Shown in pieces: positions 34,672 to 53,100 of a stretch of 64,000 nt of DNA (its first letter is position 1; the number at the start of each line of letters is the position of its first letter). The position numbers and the translations under genes are program-made. The notes below the pieces were generated by a model that was not told the DNA's origin, ran no database searches, and was given only the letters and a program-made list of their open reading frames with translations. Origin of the DNA: Chlorella sorokiniana (lineage: Eukaryota; Chlorophyta; Trebouxiophyceae; Chlorellales; Chlorellaceae); assembly GCA_025917655.1 (NCBI GenBank), contig CP084615.1, forward strand, positions 992,001 to 1,056,000. Reading direction: 5' to 3'.

Positions 34672-34848
34672 GCAGGCTCCTTCTCCTCCTTGTGTGGGCG
34701 GTATGCGCATGTGTTCATGATGCGCAGCCTGGCAGGCCTGCCCAAGGGGCACACCTGCCGCAGCGTGACACCGCCGCTGCTGGTATATGTATACCACACA
34801 AGGGCCACGGCCCAGCTGTACAGGCAGCCGGCAAGTACATGGTGCATT

Positions 34849-35521
34849 CTACGACCTCATCACCGTAGCCACAGCAATAACAAGGCCCAAGAACCCAGTG
34901 GCCACTTGAATCTTGCTGCTGATACCAGCAAAACCACTTTTCAGATCTCCTTTCATCTCGTTGACCTGTCCTTTCAGGTCGGCGACGTCGTGCTTTAGGT
35001 TGGCGACATCGCGCTGCACTAAGCTGACGTCGCGCTTCAGGTCGGCGACATCGCGCTGCACTAAGCTGACGTCGCGCTTCAGGTTTGCGACATCGCGCTG
35101 CACTAAGCTGACGTCGCGCTGCAAGTTGCTGAACTGCCCGTCAGCACGCTGTTTCGAGCGGTCCAACTGCTGCGGCTGCTGCTGCTGCTCCTGCGGCGCT
35201 GCTGCAACCTCTGCAGCGAAGTCCTGCATCAGGTAGAGCACAGCGGCAGGTGCATCGGGCAGCGCAGAATGGGCCCTGGGCCCCCAGCGACGGTGCCACT
35301 AGCGGCGCTTGTCACTGCCACGGCCGCCAACGCCTACCCAATCAACGGTTGATATCGTCCTGCTCTGCGCCAACGTTACCAACCAGCAAGCTTCACCACC
35401 CGCTGCAAGGAGGAGAAACGACAAGGCAGCGTGGCAAACGGCTCACCGCAGGCTCCTCCTCCTTGTGATCGTCATTGGAACTGCGCGTGTAAATGATGCG
35501 CAGCCTCGAGGGGCTGCCCAT
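34849..35521 (-). CDS. Array copy 2: heptad coiled-coil, tail-anchored protein of unknown function
   Basis: Two exons: 35521-35447 (MGSPSRLRIIYTRSSNDDHK and five more residues) and 35223-34849, joined in phase 0, about 150 residues in total. After a Gln-rich linker come perfect heptads alternating RDVSLVQ and RDVANLK or RDVADLK, about 60 residues of parallel-type coiled coil. The C terminus is a hydrophobic segment, IQVATGFLGLVIAVATVM, followed only by RS, which is the layout of a tail-anchored membrane protein. The heptads are built from three direct 42-bp DNA repeats (35000-35125). The exon layout, splice sites, linker, tail and 3' flank match copies 1 and 3. I do not recognise a family. 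DUF1640-like coiled-coil/membrane proteins have a similar architecture, but that is a resemblance only. Confidence 0.6.
35000..35125 (+). repeat. 42-bp tandem repeat, three units, coding two heptads each
   Basis: Three units of 42 bases (35000-35041, 35042-35083, 35084-35125), each carrying GCGACATCGCGCTGCACTAA. On the minus strand each unit encodes 14 residues, two coiled-coil heptads of array copy 2, so repeat number changes coiled-coil length without breaking frame. Confidence 0.85.
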
Positions 35522-36882
35522 GGGGCACACCTGCCGCAGCCTGCTCCCTGCGCGTGCAGGCAGTGTGTACATGACTGCTTACGGGGGAAGAACTGCTAAG
35601 GTGCACGAGAAGCGGCCTGGGAATGGTGGGTGACCAGTACACCTCGCATGGGCGAAACGATTTGCCCTGTAGGATGGATACCCGACCAAAAAAAGCAGAA
35701 GGAAAAGGTGACACGCGGAGCGAGGGATCACGGTGCGTCGGGGTGGACGTGGAGCAATGCAGAAGGACACTGAGCGGGCCGCCGCTGCACGGTCTGCTCT
35801 GTGCACGGTCTCCTCCATGCCCGCTGCATTGTGAAAGGTCCCACCGCGCAAAGTGTAGAATGTGCCTCCTCCCTTGTTTGCAGTTTGTTCTTCTAGTTAC
35901 ATCCAGGCGGCGCTGGGCAAGCTGCCGGGCGGCTGATGGCCCAGCAGGCCAACGCGCCACGGTGGAGGGCCGCATTCTGCACGCGGCGGGGGCTGGGTGG
36001 CGGAGGGGCCAACGAGCGCCCCGCTTAATCGCGAGGCTGTTGCATGCTTGTGCCTGCCTGCAGGCCTTCGCATGCACCTCCGCTTGCCTTCCCGGTGTCA
36101 TTGGCGGCTGGGCACCTGGTGCCGCTGCCATGCATGGGCACCCTGGCCACCGCCCGGTCCCTCCACCTCAGGCGAGAGGAGCGGGAGCGAGACATGAGAA
36201 TTGAGAAGATGGACTGCAAGGCGATCAGCAGGGCTGGCGCAACAAGCGCATCAGCCACGCAAATGCAAGATCGGCTTGCACCTATGTCTCCTACACTATG
36301 CTAACTGAGTACGGCTCCTCATCTGCTGCAAGGCTGCGCATTCTTTCACTGCAGGCCAGAAGCACAGGCACAGAGCAGCTACGGGAGGAGCAGCATTCAA
36401 CCCCTGCGCCGCATCCGCCACAGGCTACCAAGCCAGCAGCAAAGAAGCGTACTTACTGGGGTGAAACTGAATCGCTACCGGTCCCCGCTCCGCTGCAGCC
36501 AGACCAGGCTGCAAAACCAGCAATCGCAGAGCGAGAGAGCAAGCGGCAAGAGGAGCACACGAGCCCACAGCACACCCGGCTGGAACAGAGAGATATGCAT
36601 CATGCAGACAAGAACAGGACTAGCTGCCGGTGGGCTCCCTTTGTGGTCCAGATGAGAATCGTGTAGAAGCTCGTTGGTGCACCTGACGCATGGGCAAGAG
36701 TGCATGGCAAAAGCAGGTTACAGTGGGGGGTTACTTCAAGGAACAAACAAGCTAATGAAAGGATGAATGAGCTGAGGCATTGTACAATGAAAACAAAAAT
36801 CAGTCAGGCAAGTTGAAAAATTGGGCTCAAGGGACATACTGCACAAGGGCGGCCCAGATGTACAAACAAGCAGGCAAATCAG
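35522..36882. other. Spacer between array copies 2 and 3
   Basis: About 1.36 kb without a supportable gene. The part next to 35521 is the likely promoter/5' flank of copy 2. The part from 36720 to 36882 is the 3' flank of copy 3 and aligns with the arms of the inverted duplication. A plus-strand open frame at 36298-36666 (charged, Gln/Glu-rich, including ARLRILSLQ) could be coding but nothing confirms it. Lower GC and short repeats suggest fast-evolving DNA. Confidence 0.35.
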
Positions 36883-37684
36883 CTAATGTTTCAGGAAATA
36901 ACACAAAGTGATCACAGCAGATATAAATCCTGTGGCCGCTGTGATATCAGCTTTGAAGTTGGCGCTCTGCTTGTCCACGCGCTCCTCCAGGCATTTGAAC
37001 TTCTTGTTCACACGCACCTCAAAATTGTGCAGGGTTGCCTTGATGTCGGCCACATCCTGCAGGAGATGACCACCAGCAGCAATTCAAGTTGGCAAGCAGG
37101 TCACTGGTGGCACCCACATGGCATGCATAGCATGGCTTTGAAGCAGACAAACCAGTAGAAAGACTTGGTTGGATCCGTCAGAACAGAAAATGGACTGCTT
37201 GGCTCACCTCCGCAATGACTGCGACGGCTGCCTTCTGCCTCTGTCGCTCTTGCTGCTGCCGCCGGCACTGCTGCTGCCGCCGCGATCGCTGCTGCCGCCG
37301 CGACTGCTGCCGTTGGAGCTGTTGCTCGAACTGCGCTGCTGCCTCCTGCGCAGCGAAGCCCCGCATCAGGCAAAAGGGCTCAAGGTCCGCGCTTCCAGGC
37401 TTGCCCCATCCTGTCGGCCAGCAGACATCGACCAAACCTCTCCCAGCAAATGACAGGGCCCCAGCGATTGTGCGCTGGCGGGTCTGGCCGCCACCGGCCG
37501 CCGACGCCTGCCCACCCAAACGGTCACCGTTCTCTTGCACTGCGCCAGCTTCACACCCCCTGCATAGAGGAGCATCTAATGGGACGCCCAGGCAGCGAAC
37601 CGCTCACCGCAGCCCTTCTCTCCCTCCTTTTGCGACGCGCGTGTCCACGCTTCGCAGCCTCACGGGCCTGAACAAATGGTGCAT
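36883..37684 (-). CDS. Array copy 3: coiled-coil, tail-anchored protein of unknown function
   Basis: The last exon, 37056-36883, is well supported: DVADIKATLHNFEVRVNKKF, KCLEERVDKQSANFKADIT, then the hydrophobic tail AATGFISAVITLCYFL and KH, stop at 36883. It follows the same acceptor context (CATCTCCTGCAG|) as copy 1. Exon 2 (to about 37350, donor GCGGAG|GTGAGCC near 37207) is Gln/Arg-rich (FEQQLQRQQSRRQQRSRRQQ). Exon 1 may start at the ATG at 37684 (MHHLFRPVRLRSVDTR) and end at 37608, aligned with exon 1 of copy 2. The phase between exons 1 and 2 does not fit cleanly, and the acceptor seen in the other copies reads GG instead of AG here, so the N-terminal half is uncertain. Function is unknown. 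Confidence 0.5.
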
Positions 37685-37969
37685 CTTCCGTGGCACAAGA
37701 CCGCTGCTGCAGCTGCACCCTGCGGCAACAGGGTTGTCTGCGGAGGGCCGCAGGCAACCGTACACAGGCCAGGGCAGGAAGAGGCAAAAGAATGATAGGC
37801 GACGAATGCAAGTGCACCGCCAGGGGTGTCCACCACTTGGTAAATAGGTGGCCGACGCTGTGCACCGCGGCGGGCACCAGGCAAGAACAGACGATTCATG
37901 TGGACAAGCCGCCTCACCTCAGCTCACATGTGTGCCTGTGACCCCTGCCAGTCGCTTTTGACTGCTCCT

Positions 37970-40954
37970 TTACATCCTCAGCGCAGGCAGCGCGCTGGTC
38001 AGCTCGTGCAGCTGCGGCGGCGACAGTAGGCGGAAGCGCCACAGGCTGAGCAGGTGGGAGAGGAGGCAGCGGCGCAAGGGGCCGTCTGTCGCCAGCTCGT
38101 CGCCCTGCTCGGCCGCAAAGCGGCGCAGCGCGGCCGGCAGGTCTGCGTCGGCATGCAGGGGCTGGCGGTGCAGGAACAGGTTCCAGCGGTACATGAAGTC
38201 GCGCTGCTCCGGGCACAGCCCCTTCTGCTCCTGCAGCCGCTCACGGCAGTCGCGCTGCAGGCAGGGTGGAGGCAGCTGTCGGGGCGGTGGCATGAAGCGA
38301 GGCGCGCGCAGGCCTGCTGCCATGCACGCCCCGCTGCGCGGGACACTCGAGCATGTTGCTCCCCGCCAGCCCAGCCCAGGTCCTGGAGGAGGCCTGGCTG
38401 CAGGCAGCCACCCCCACGCATCCCAGCAGCGCCCCCCGCCCACCTGCCACTCCGCCAGGTCGCCATCGCTCTCGGAGGTGGCGGCTCCCTTCTGCTCCAG
38501 CAGCTCCCGCCGCGTCATGGCCACGCAGGTGCGGGCGTGGTAGAACTTGGGGCGCCCGTCGCGGGTGAGGTGGCTGAGGCCGCTGGGCGGTGGCAACCGC
38601 GCGCCGCGCGCCCCGCCCCCGCCCGCGGCCGCCTGCCGGCTTGCCGCGCCGCGGCGGCGGCTTGGCTGCGGCCGCCGCCATGGGCGCCGCCTCCGGCTCG
38701 CCTGCGCCGCTGGCCTCGGGCGTGGCGGCGGTGCCGCCGAGGCTGCTGCTGGGCGCTGCGCTGACGCCGGGATCCGCCTGCGCCTGGGCGGGCAGCGCGG
38801 CCTCCGCCGCCGCCAGCGCAGCGCACACGTTGTCCTCCGCCGCCGCCTCCAGCAGCTCCTCCTCCTCGTCCCGCGGCGCCCGCCCCCAGGGCCCCAGCCG
38901 GCGTCGACGCTGCCGCCGGGGGCAGCGGTACCAGAAGTTCTGCAGGTAGCTGCGGTACAGCAGCGTGCCCAGCACGTACTGCTCCAGCGCCCGGCACTTG
39001 CGCGCCCGCACCAAGAAGTTGCCCTGCGGATCGCACCAGGCTGTGGCAGGGAAGGGCGGGGCACCGTGAGGCTCAGCAGCAGTGAAAGCAGGGTGGGAGG
39101 ATGGCCCCGTCTCCAGAACGCACCGCTGTGGCCCATGCGAGTGGTGAGCAGAGTGCAGGGCTGGCTGCCGCTGCAGCGCAGCAAGATCCGCAGCGGGCCG
39201 CCAGCTCACCCGGCTTGCAGCGCAGGAAGATCTCCAGCTCGCCGCCCGGCCCCGCCGCCTCTGCAAAGTGGTAGCTGCTGTAGCTGTGGCTGGCCTGCAG
39301 GTGCTGCTGCAGCCCCGCGTAGCTGTGGCAGCGCAGGCCGCGGCAGCAGCTCAAGGGGCAGCGGAAGCCGGGCGCCGCCGCCCGCACGCTGCGGCTGCCG
39401 TTGTGGGAGCAGAAGTAGAAGGCGAGCAGGGGCTCCTGCTGGCTGAGGGGCGGCGGGGCCGCGCCCGCTTGCACCTGCTTCTCGGCGCCGCCGCCAGCCG
39501 GCGCCGCCACGCCGCTCGGCCGGCCCTGCCCGGCCAGCACCTCGGCCTTGCGCTTGCTGCCCGCCTGTGGCTCCCCGCTAGCTTGCGCCTGCTGCCCCCT
39601 GCCCGCACTCCCCCAAGCACGGTTGCTGTGTAGGAGAAAGCCAGCCCTGCCGCGCTGCTGCTGCCCGCGCCGCCGTGAGCCGCATCGGCGTGGAGCTGAG
39701 CGGGCAAGGGCTGGAACTCGAGGTAGGGGAAGGGCGGGCGGTAAGCTGCTTGGCTCGCAGCGCCCACAGGGGCTGGCTCGTGCGTGGTGAGCACGCCGTC
39801 CAGCCTTGCCAAGGGTCCCTGCAAGGCAGGGCCCGACACGCGTGCAGCGGTGTGTAGGCAAAGGCTGGCCTCAAAACAAAGAATTGAACTGCCACATCGT
39901 TCCCACACCCTACACAAGCCTGGCACCTGCGTCCGCCACCTCACACCATGCCTGCTCACCTCCTGCCGGCTGCCTTCGCCAATCAGGTCGCGCAGGGGGA
40001 CCACGCTGTAGGCCACAGGCGTTCCGCTGGGCACCACCCGGAAAGCGGCGTCGGCGGTGACGCTGGGGGACATCACCTTGCAGCCGCTGCCTCCGCCGGC
40101 GCTGGCGCTGCCACTACTCCTCCTCCTTGCTCCGTTGCAAGACATGCTGACCACGGTTGCCAGGTGAGGGCTGCGCTGATGGACCAGCACCACAGCCAGG
40201 CCCGATGCAGGTGCCGGGCTGCCCGGCGCCGTGCCCAGCGGCAGCCGGAACTCCAGCAAAGCCGACTGGACGCGCGCCGGCACTGGCATCGCGCGTGCAG
40301 CGAGCGGCACAAAGCCCTGCAGCAGAGGGCGGTAAGCTTGCGCGGGAGCCACAGCAAACTGGGGCTACCCATCCCGCCCAGGCAGATCGCCAGTGTACCG
40401 CCAGACTAGCCATGCAGATCGCGTGCCCACCTCGACGCCGCTGCACTTTGTGCTGACGCAAAGCGCAGCAATGATCACATCTTTCACAACGCCGACGTTA
40501 CTTGCTGCTTCGCCGCCGCACAGCGAGCCCTGCCCCAACCCCGCTGGCTCATTGCGCCCGCTGAGTACGCCACTTGCGCTTGCTGCATGGAGCTGTAAAC
40601 TGAGAACTGGTGCACCTCTGCACCCAAGCAGGGTCAGCACACACTCGTTAACGGCTGCATTGACAGGGTACTCAGCTGCAAAGGTTGGCCTGCGCACGGC
40701 CGTTGAGCAGGGCATGCAGAGCGCTTACCGGGGATGTCGCGCGTGTCGGCTGCTCTCCACGTAGCTGAGATTCCGCCTTAAGAAGAAAGGGGCCTGCAGA
40801 AGCCGCCACAAGAGCTCAGGCACTGCGTAAAACAGGTGCAGAAGGTGAGCACTTCGTGTCTCACCCTTTGCTCAATTTGTCGGGCTCCTATGATATTGCT
40901 GAGTTCAGCAGTGTGCAGGTGCAGCTCCACAGCCCTTGCTGTGCCTTCAGCCAT
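37970..40954 (-). CDS. Polycomb PRC2 subunit Su(z)12/EMF2-like (VEFS box)
   Basis: Core subunit of Polycomb repressive complex 2, which methylates histone H3 Lys27. Start at 40954: MAEGTARAVELHLHTAELSN, then IIGARQIEQR joined to APFFLRRNLSYVESSRHARH, the N-terminal block shared with plant EMF2/VRN2. The C2H2 zinc finger follows near 39345 (FRCPLSCCRGLRCHSYAGLQ and QHLQASHSYSSYHF). The linker is long and Ala/Gly/Arg-rich. The VEFS box starts at RPKFYHARTCVAMTRRELLE near 38540 and continues RDFMYRWNLFLHRQPLHADA and LLSHLLSLWRFRLLSPPQLH to the stop at 37970. The VEFS box binds the E(z) methyltransferase. One base is short in the run at 38616-38620, just before the VEFS box. Interior exon borders are approximate. 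Confidence 0.85.
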
Positions 40955-41253
40955 CTTCAAGCTTAGTGTGTGGGGCTGGAGGTTACACAACGTGCATTGT
41001 CATGATACGATACGACGACGCTGTGTCGTATGCTCGGTTGCTGCAGTCCCCTCCTGCCTTTTTTAATGTACCGCAAACTTGTACAGTGTGCGGCATCACG
41101 GGCTGTTGATGACGCCTATTTTTACCTTAGGGTAACTCTGCGCGGCGATCAATTGAACTGGCATTCGAGGGTGGCCATTAGGCGATGCTGCAAAACCCTA
41201 CTGATCCCCCTTGCGGCTAGGCTGGTTAAGGTCAAAACATTGAGCTGGTTTTA
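40955..41253. promoter_or_regulatory. Bidirectional promoter region, Su(z)12-like / GH31
   Basis: Three hundred bases between two divergent start codons, with AT-rich patches (CTATTTTTACC near 41117 and TTTTTTAATGTACC near 41058). No defined element can be assigned. Confidence 0.35.
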
Positions 41254-47786
<6,533 letters not shown>

Positions 47787-48242
47787 GAAGTGCACTCCCT
47801 TTTGATTGGCAGTGTTAGCACATCGGTCACCCTGTGTATGTGCGATGGCTTGCGGTGGCTTCCCCCAATCAATATTGCCAGCAACACGCACTGAACTCGC
47901 AAAATTGAGGCCATGCTCCACTTAGTTACTGACTGAAGCTTCAGGAGTTGCCGTGCTATGGAAGGGCGACCGGGACAACAGGGGCCGGCACTAGCCGTGG
48001 TGCGCGAGCAGAGCTCTGCACCCACAAAGAACTTCTAGGAAGCTCTGGTGTCAATCCCTGGAGCGTTAACTCATGAGCGTATCCAGCTTAACCTTCCATG
48101 CCTCTGCTTCAAGCCTGGATGCCGTCCCATGCTTGCCGATTCTTTCCACTCATCCAGGGCTGCCATACCGCCTCGTGAGGTCGCTTCTTGTCTGTGATCC
48201 CTCCTGAGAGGCTTCTAGCGTTCACTATTACGTCTGCTGGCA
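47787..48242. other. Intergenic, downstream of GH31
   Basis: About 450 bases with the GH31 3' UTR and a promoter for the next plus-strand gene. I see no supportable gene, repeat or RNA. Confidence 0.3.
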
Positions 48243-49853
48243 ATGCCCGCAAGCCAGAGCGGACAAAACCAGCGGCAGAGGCCAAAGCGCAGTTCCGGGG
48301 AGCTGACCAGCCCGCCAATTGAGGTCCCAGACGGGCTGATAGTTCCTCTGAAGCGAAGCCGCGGGCAGGCGAAAGGCGCCACGGGGGCAGAAGCACCCCA
48401 GCGCCTACTTTCCGGCTGCCCAAGCCGCTCTGCTGCAGGCATGCTTCAGCTTGGTTAATAGAAGTGATCTGTGGCGATTATGCAATGCAGCGAGCTGCTG
48501 CCCCTGCAGATCAGAGATTGCCCACCTCGACTGTTGTCCTGCAGGGCGAAGACAGAACGCCGTCAGTTGACGGGACATGCCACGGAGGCAACTTTGTCAC
48601 AGACGCCTCCCCTTACGCCTCTGCAGCCAGCTCCCCTGACCAGTGCAGCAGCCTTCATAGTAGCCAACATGCGCATCCAGGTGGGTGCAGCAAACCGGTA
48701 TGTGGGTGCTGCAGTGCTGGTGTGCCGTTGTTCTGTGCGAAGGGCAAGCACCCAGCAGATGCCCCCTCCTCTGCAGAGGAAAACACACCTGCAAGCAGCG
48801 GCAGCCTGGTCTCAGCCTTTCTGGAGCAGGCCTTCACCACCACAGTCCTATGCGCTCTGACCGCCCTCGAGCGATGGGAGCTGCACCCAGTGGGTGCTGG
48901 CGACTTCAGCACAGTGGATGTGACGGTGGCCGGTGAGGGACCCTCTGCGCATCCTAATTAGGGAGGTTGCTGGCATGTGGCTTGGTGAACCAGACATGCA
49001 ACCAACCCTCCTCCCGCCAGGTGCTGCCAAAGAGCATGCAGGCCCCTGCGACACCCTAAAAGCTGTTTCCCTCACGCCGCAGCTCTGCTGGTGCTGTGCA
49101 AGCGCGGCTCCCTCAGTGCGGACGAGCTTTCCCCGGAGCTTCTGCTGACGCTGCTCTGGTGAACTCAGTTGCAGGAAGAGGATTGCGCCCTGGAGGGGCA
49201 AGGCAGGCCCTGCAGATGCGTCTCTTGCCGCCTGCAACCGCCTCCTGCCCGTCCCTCGGCAGGCTGCTGGAGAGCAGCAGCAGCCAGTACCGCAGCCTGG
49301 CCCACTGCCTCTACACCTACCTGCGCCTGCACCCTGACCGCGCCGGGCTGCAGGAGCACTACAAGCGCAGCATGGTGCGCCTGCAGCCTCAGGTGAGGGT
49401 CGAGCATGGCGGACAGCAGTGATGTGGCATACTTTGCCCTGGTTGTCTGCACCCCCTTCGCCCCCTGCCCTCCCCTGCCTGCGCCTGCAGGTGCTGCGGA
49501 GGTGCAACTGGCGCGTGCTGCTGCGGGACACAGAGGAGCTTTGCGCGGCGCTGGCCGACCTGGGCACCCACCCCCGCTTCTTCGACCTGTGCGACGTCGT
49601 GCAGCGCTGCGCCGAGGAGCGCCTCGTGCCGCTGGGCACCCACGGCCCCAGCCCCGCCGCTGAGGCTGCGGCACAGGCTGCGGCTCACCTCGACAGCCGC
49701 TGCAACGGCGGGCAGCACAAAGTCCACAGCAGCGGCGGCAAGGCGGGACAGGCGGGGCTGGACGGTAGGTACTGGCAGCTGGCGCAGGGCGGCCATACAT
49801 GTCGTGGCCGGGTGTGCCGCACTCCGCTGGCCCCTCGCAATGTGCAGACTTGA
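48243..49853 (+). CDS. Unknown multi-exon protein
   Basis: A Lys/Arg-rich first exon (MPASQSGQNQRQRPKRSSGE, with a nuclear-signal-like KRSRG) is followed by exons reading SSPDQCSSLHSSQHAHP near 48640, GSLVSAFLEQAFTTTVLCAL near 48805, ERWELHPVGAGDFSTVDVTV, LLVLCKRGSLSADELSPELL near 49090, SSSQYRSLAHCLYTYLRLHP near 49280, and RRCNWRVLLRDTEELCAALA near 49500. The alternating hydrophobic pattern suggests an all-helical fold in the second half. DVTV followed by LxVxCxxGSLSADEL is loosely reminiscent of a BTB fold, but I would not name it. Exon joins are inferred. The last exon ends at 49853, or earlier if a further intron exists. Confidence 0.4.
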
Positions 49854-50116
49854 GACTGCGCTCACAACGATGGCATTCCTTGTATCATGCCCTGCTTCTA
49901 TCCATTTCATGCCTCACCTGTGATTTTACATTCTTGACATCTCTACTCCTTCTTGCTTACCTGCATCTGTTCCTTCCCTACTATTATTTGAAGCCCTCTA
50001 TGCATTCCTTTTCAACAGGAGATAGTTTACATCCTCTGTCACATGAAGCAGTAGATTACAAGCGAGGCCAAGCAAGTACAGAGAGGATACAGCAGTCACG
50101 TCCCTTGCGGAGCACC

Positions 50117-53100
50117 TCAATGCTTGCCCGGCGTGCTGGCACCTGCGCGGGGGCAGCAGCAGCGCGGTGAACCATCGCAGAGAAGGCCATCGGCGGCCTC
50201 TCCTCTGGCAGCAGCCTGCTTCGTGGCATTCGCCACACCCTGAGTTGGGAACTGCGCCCCCACACACGGCTCACCCACGCCCGCCAGCCCGGGATCACGC
50301 CTGGCGCGTCCGCGTCCTTCCAAGACTGCGTCACCGTCTTGGTGCGCGTGTAGAACTGCACCCCCATCTTGCCGTACATCTGCAGGTCGCCGTGGAAGGA
50401 GCCGCGCCAGCCTGCGGGGGGGCAGCGCAGCACAGCACAGCACAGCGGCATGGGCAGTGGCAAGCGGTGACCAGTGTGACGTGGCGCTGGCTGGAAGGCA
50501 GGGAGAGAGCAGGGCGGCAGCCGGTTTCGGAAGGCTGGGGGTGCAAGCAGGCGGTACGCACCGGTGAAGCTGAAGAAGGGGAGGGGCACGGGGATGGGTA
50601 TGTTGATGCCCACCTGCGATGGAGCATGGGGCCGAGCCAGGTTAACAAACGCACCTGCATGCGGCCGGATATGAGCATCGCCCTCCCTGCGCGCACCCGC
50701 GCGCTCGGGAGCGCCCCGCACCGCCCACCCACCATGCCCACGTCGACCTCCTGCTGGAAGCGGCGCGCCGCCGCCCCGAGGCCGTGAAGATGGCGGTGCC
50801 GTTGCCGTGCTCGTTGGCGTTAATGATGGCCAGCGCCTCGTCCAGGGATGCGGCCTGGGGCGGGCGGGGCGCGCAGCCAGGCAGGGCAGCAGGGCAGCCG
50901 GGGTGAGAGCAGGCGCGCCAGCAGCGGCAGCCGATGCGGGGCGGCTCCGGGCGCCGCTTGAGGCGCTGCGGGCACGTGCGCAGGCTGGTAGCGCCTCCCC
51001 AGCCACCCCCACCAGCAGCAGCACGCACGAACCGCACACAAAATGAGACACAGCGCCGCCGCCACCCAGCCCCACCTCCAGGCAGACCAGCACCGGGCCA
51101 AAAACTTCTTCCCGGTAGCAGTCCATGTGGGGCGTGACGCCGCTCAGGATGGTGGGCCCCACCCAGTTGCCGTGCGGGTAGCCGGGCACCGTGATGCCGC
51201 GCCCGTCCAGATCGCAGGTGGCGCCCTGGGAGGCGGCGGAGGGGGGCGGGCCAGGTAGGGATGAAGGGCAAGGGGCGGGAGCCAGCCAGAACATGTCGAG
51301 CTTCGGCCACTGAGGCAGGGTGCGCATGGCTGTGAAAGCGCTGCGTGGCTTGGCTCATCGGTGCGACAGTCCCACTCCCATCTGCACCCCCCACCCGCCC
51401 CCACACACAAAGCGCTGCCGCACCTGCTCGATGCCGCTGGCAATCAGCCGCTCGATACGCTGCTTGGCCTCGGGGGAGATGACGGGGCCCAGGTCGGCGC
51501 CCGCCTCCCACCCCCGCCTTCACCTGCACCCGGCAGGCAGACGACTTGTTGCGATGGCGCAGGCGGCCGACCCTGGTGCGCGCAGCAGGCGCGGCAGCTA
51601 GCAAGCACTGCAGGCCTGTAGCGGCTGTAACCGGGCCATCGCCGCCACCAGGTCGCCAGCGCCTGCCCTGTGCCAGTGCACCCCCTACCAACGCTGCCCA
51701 CCTTGAGCCCCGAGCCTTCTCCACCAACGCCTCCCTGTAGCGCTCCATGCCCCCACAAACACGGCCGCTGAGATGGCCATGCAGCGCTGGCCCGCAGCGC
51801 CAAAGGCCGCCCCTGTCAGCGCCGACACGGCGGCGTCCAGGTTGGCGTCGGGCATGATGACGGCATGGTTTTTGGCCCCCATGTTGGCCTGGCAGGGGGC
51901 AGCAGGGGGAGGGCCACACACGTGGAGGCGTGCGTGTATGGCAACTGAAAGGGAGGGGAGGGGCCAAGAACAGGAAAAGGAGAGCGGCAGCGAGGGGAGG
52001 ACGCGTGTTGGAACCGGTGCAGGTGGGCAGATGCCCACCTGCACACGCTTGCCGTTGGCGCAGCCGCGCTGGTAGATGTATCGCCCGCGGCATCTGTCAA
52101 AGGGAAGGGGGGTACAACGGCGCGCCTTAGCTGCGCAGCGGCATGCGGCCCATCGGGGACGCTGAGCGACAGGCGCCCGTTCACCATCCAAGAGGGGGAC
52201 TGCCCCGCCGCCCACCCACCCGAGCCCACAAAAGAGATGGCGGCGATGTCGGGGTGGTCCAGCGTGGCGTTGACCGCAGCATGCGTGCCGTGAACGATGT
52301 TCAGCACGCCACGTGGCAGGCCTGGCGTGCAGGAGGTCAGGGCGCATGGGAGGGGCGAGGAGGGAAGACAGGCAGCAAGCAGCAATGGGCGGCAACGCAG
52401 AGAAAATTGCTGCCAGCGGATGGCGGTTGGGGAGGGCAGTCCAGCCTGGCAGCCTCAGTCCCCCAGCGCCACCCACCCGCCTCCAGCGCCAGCTCAGCCA
52501 GCATCATGGCGGCCCCGGGTCGCGCTCGCTGGGCTTGAGCACCATGCAGTTGCCGGCGGCGGTGGCCATCGGGAACATCCACAGCGGGATCATGGCTGCA
52601 GCAGGGCTGGGCGCGGCGCAGCGACAACCCTCACGTGGCTTCGATGCAGGCCGCGCTCCACTGCTTCTGCTCATCGAGCAGCCCCCGCTGTGCAAGCCCC
52701 GCGGCGCACCGCCTCTTCTCCCTCCGCCCCTCGTGCCGCGCAGCGCCGCCGCGCACCCGGGAAGTTGAAGGGGCAGATGCCGGCCACCACGCCCAGCGGC
52801 TGGCGTATGGAGAAGGTGTCGATGCCGCCGCTCACGTGCTCCACGTACTCGCCCATCAGGTCGCGGCCGATGCCGGCGGCGTACTCGACCACCTCTGCAG
52901 GCGCGGTTGTGAGCGGCGGCAGTGTATTTCTGTCTCGTCCTGCCTCTAATGATTAGAGGGTGCCCCGCCCCCTTCCGGGCCAACAGGACCGAGCTTGTGA
53001 GTCAGAGAGCGGGCGAGCCAGGGAAGGGGGTGGCTGGGATGATGTGAGCAGAGAGGAGCGGCCCAGGGAGGGGTCGCAGTGCAGGGCAGCGCCCTGGGGC

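Noticed and set aside
36298-36666. 122-residue plus-strand frame, charged and Gln/Glu-rich, possible fourth, inverted array member
   Set aside because: It shares only a short RLRI-like stretch with exon 1 of the array genes. No coiled-coil exon or membrane tail follows.
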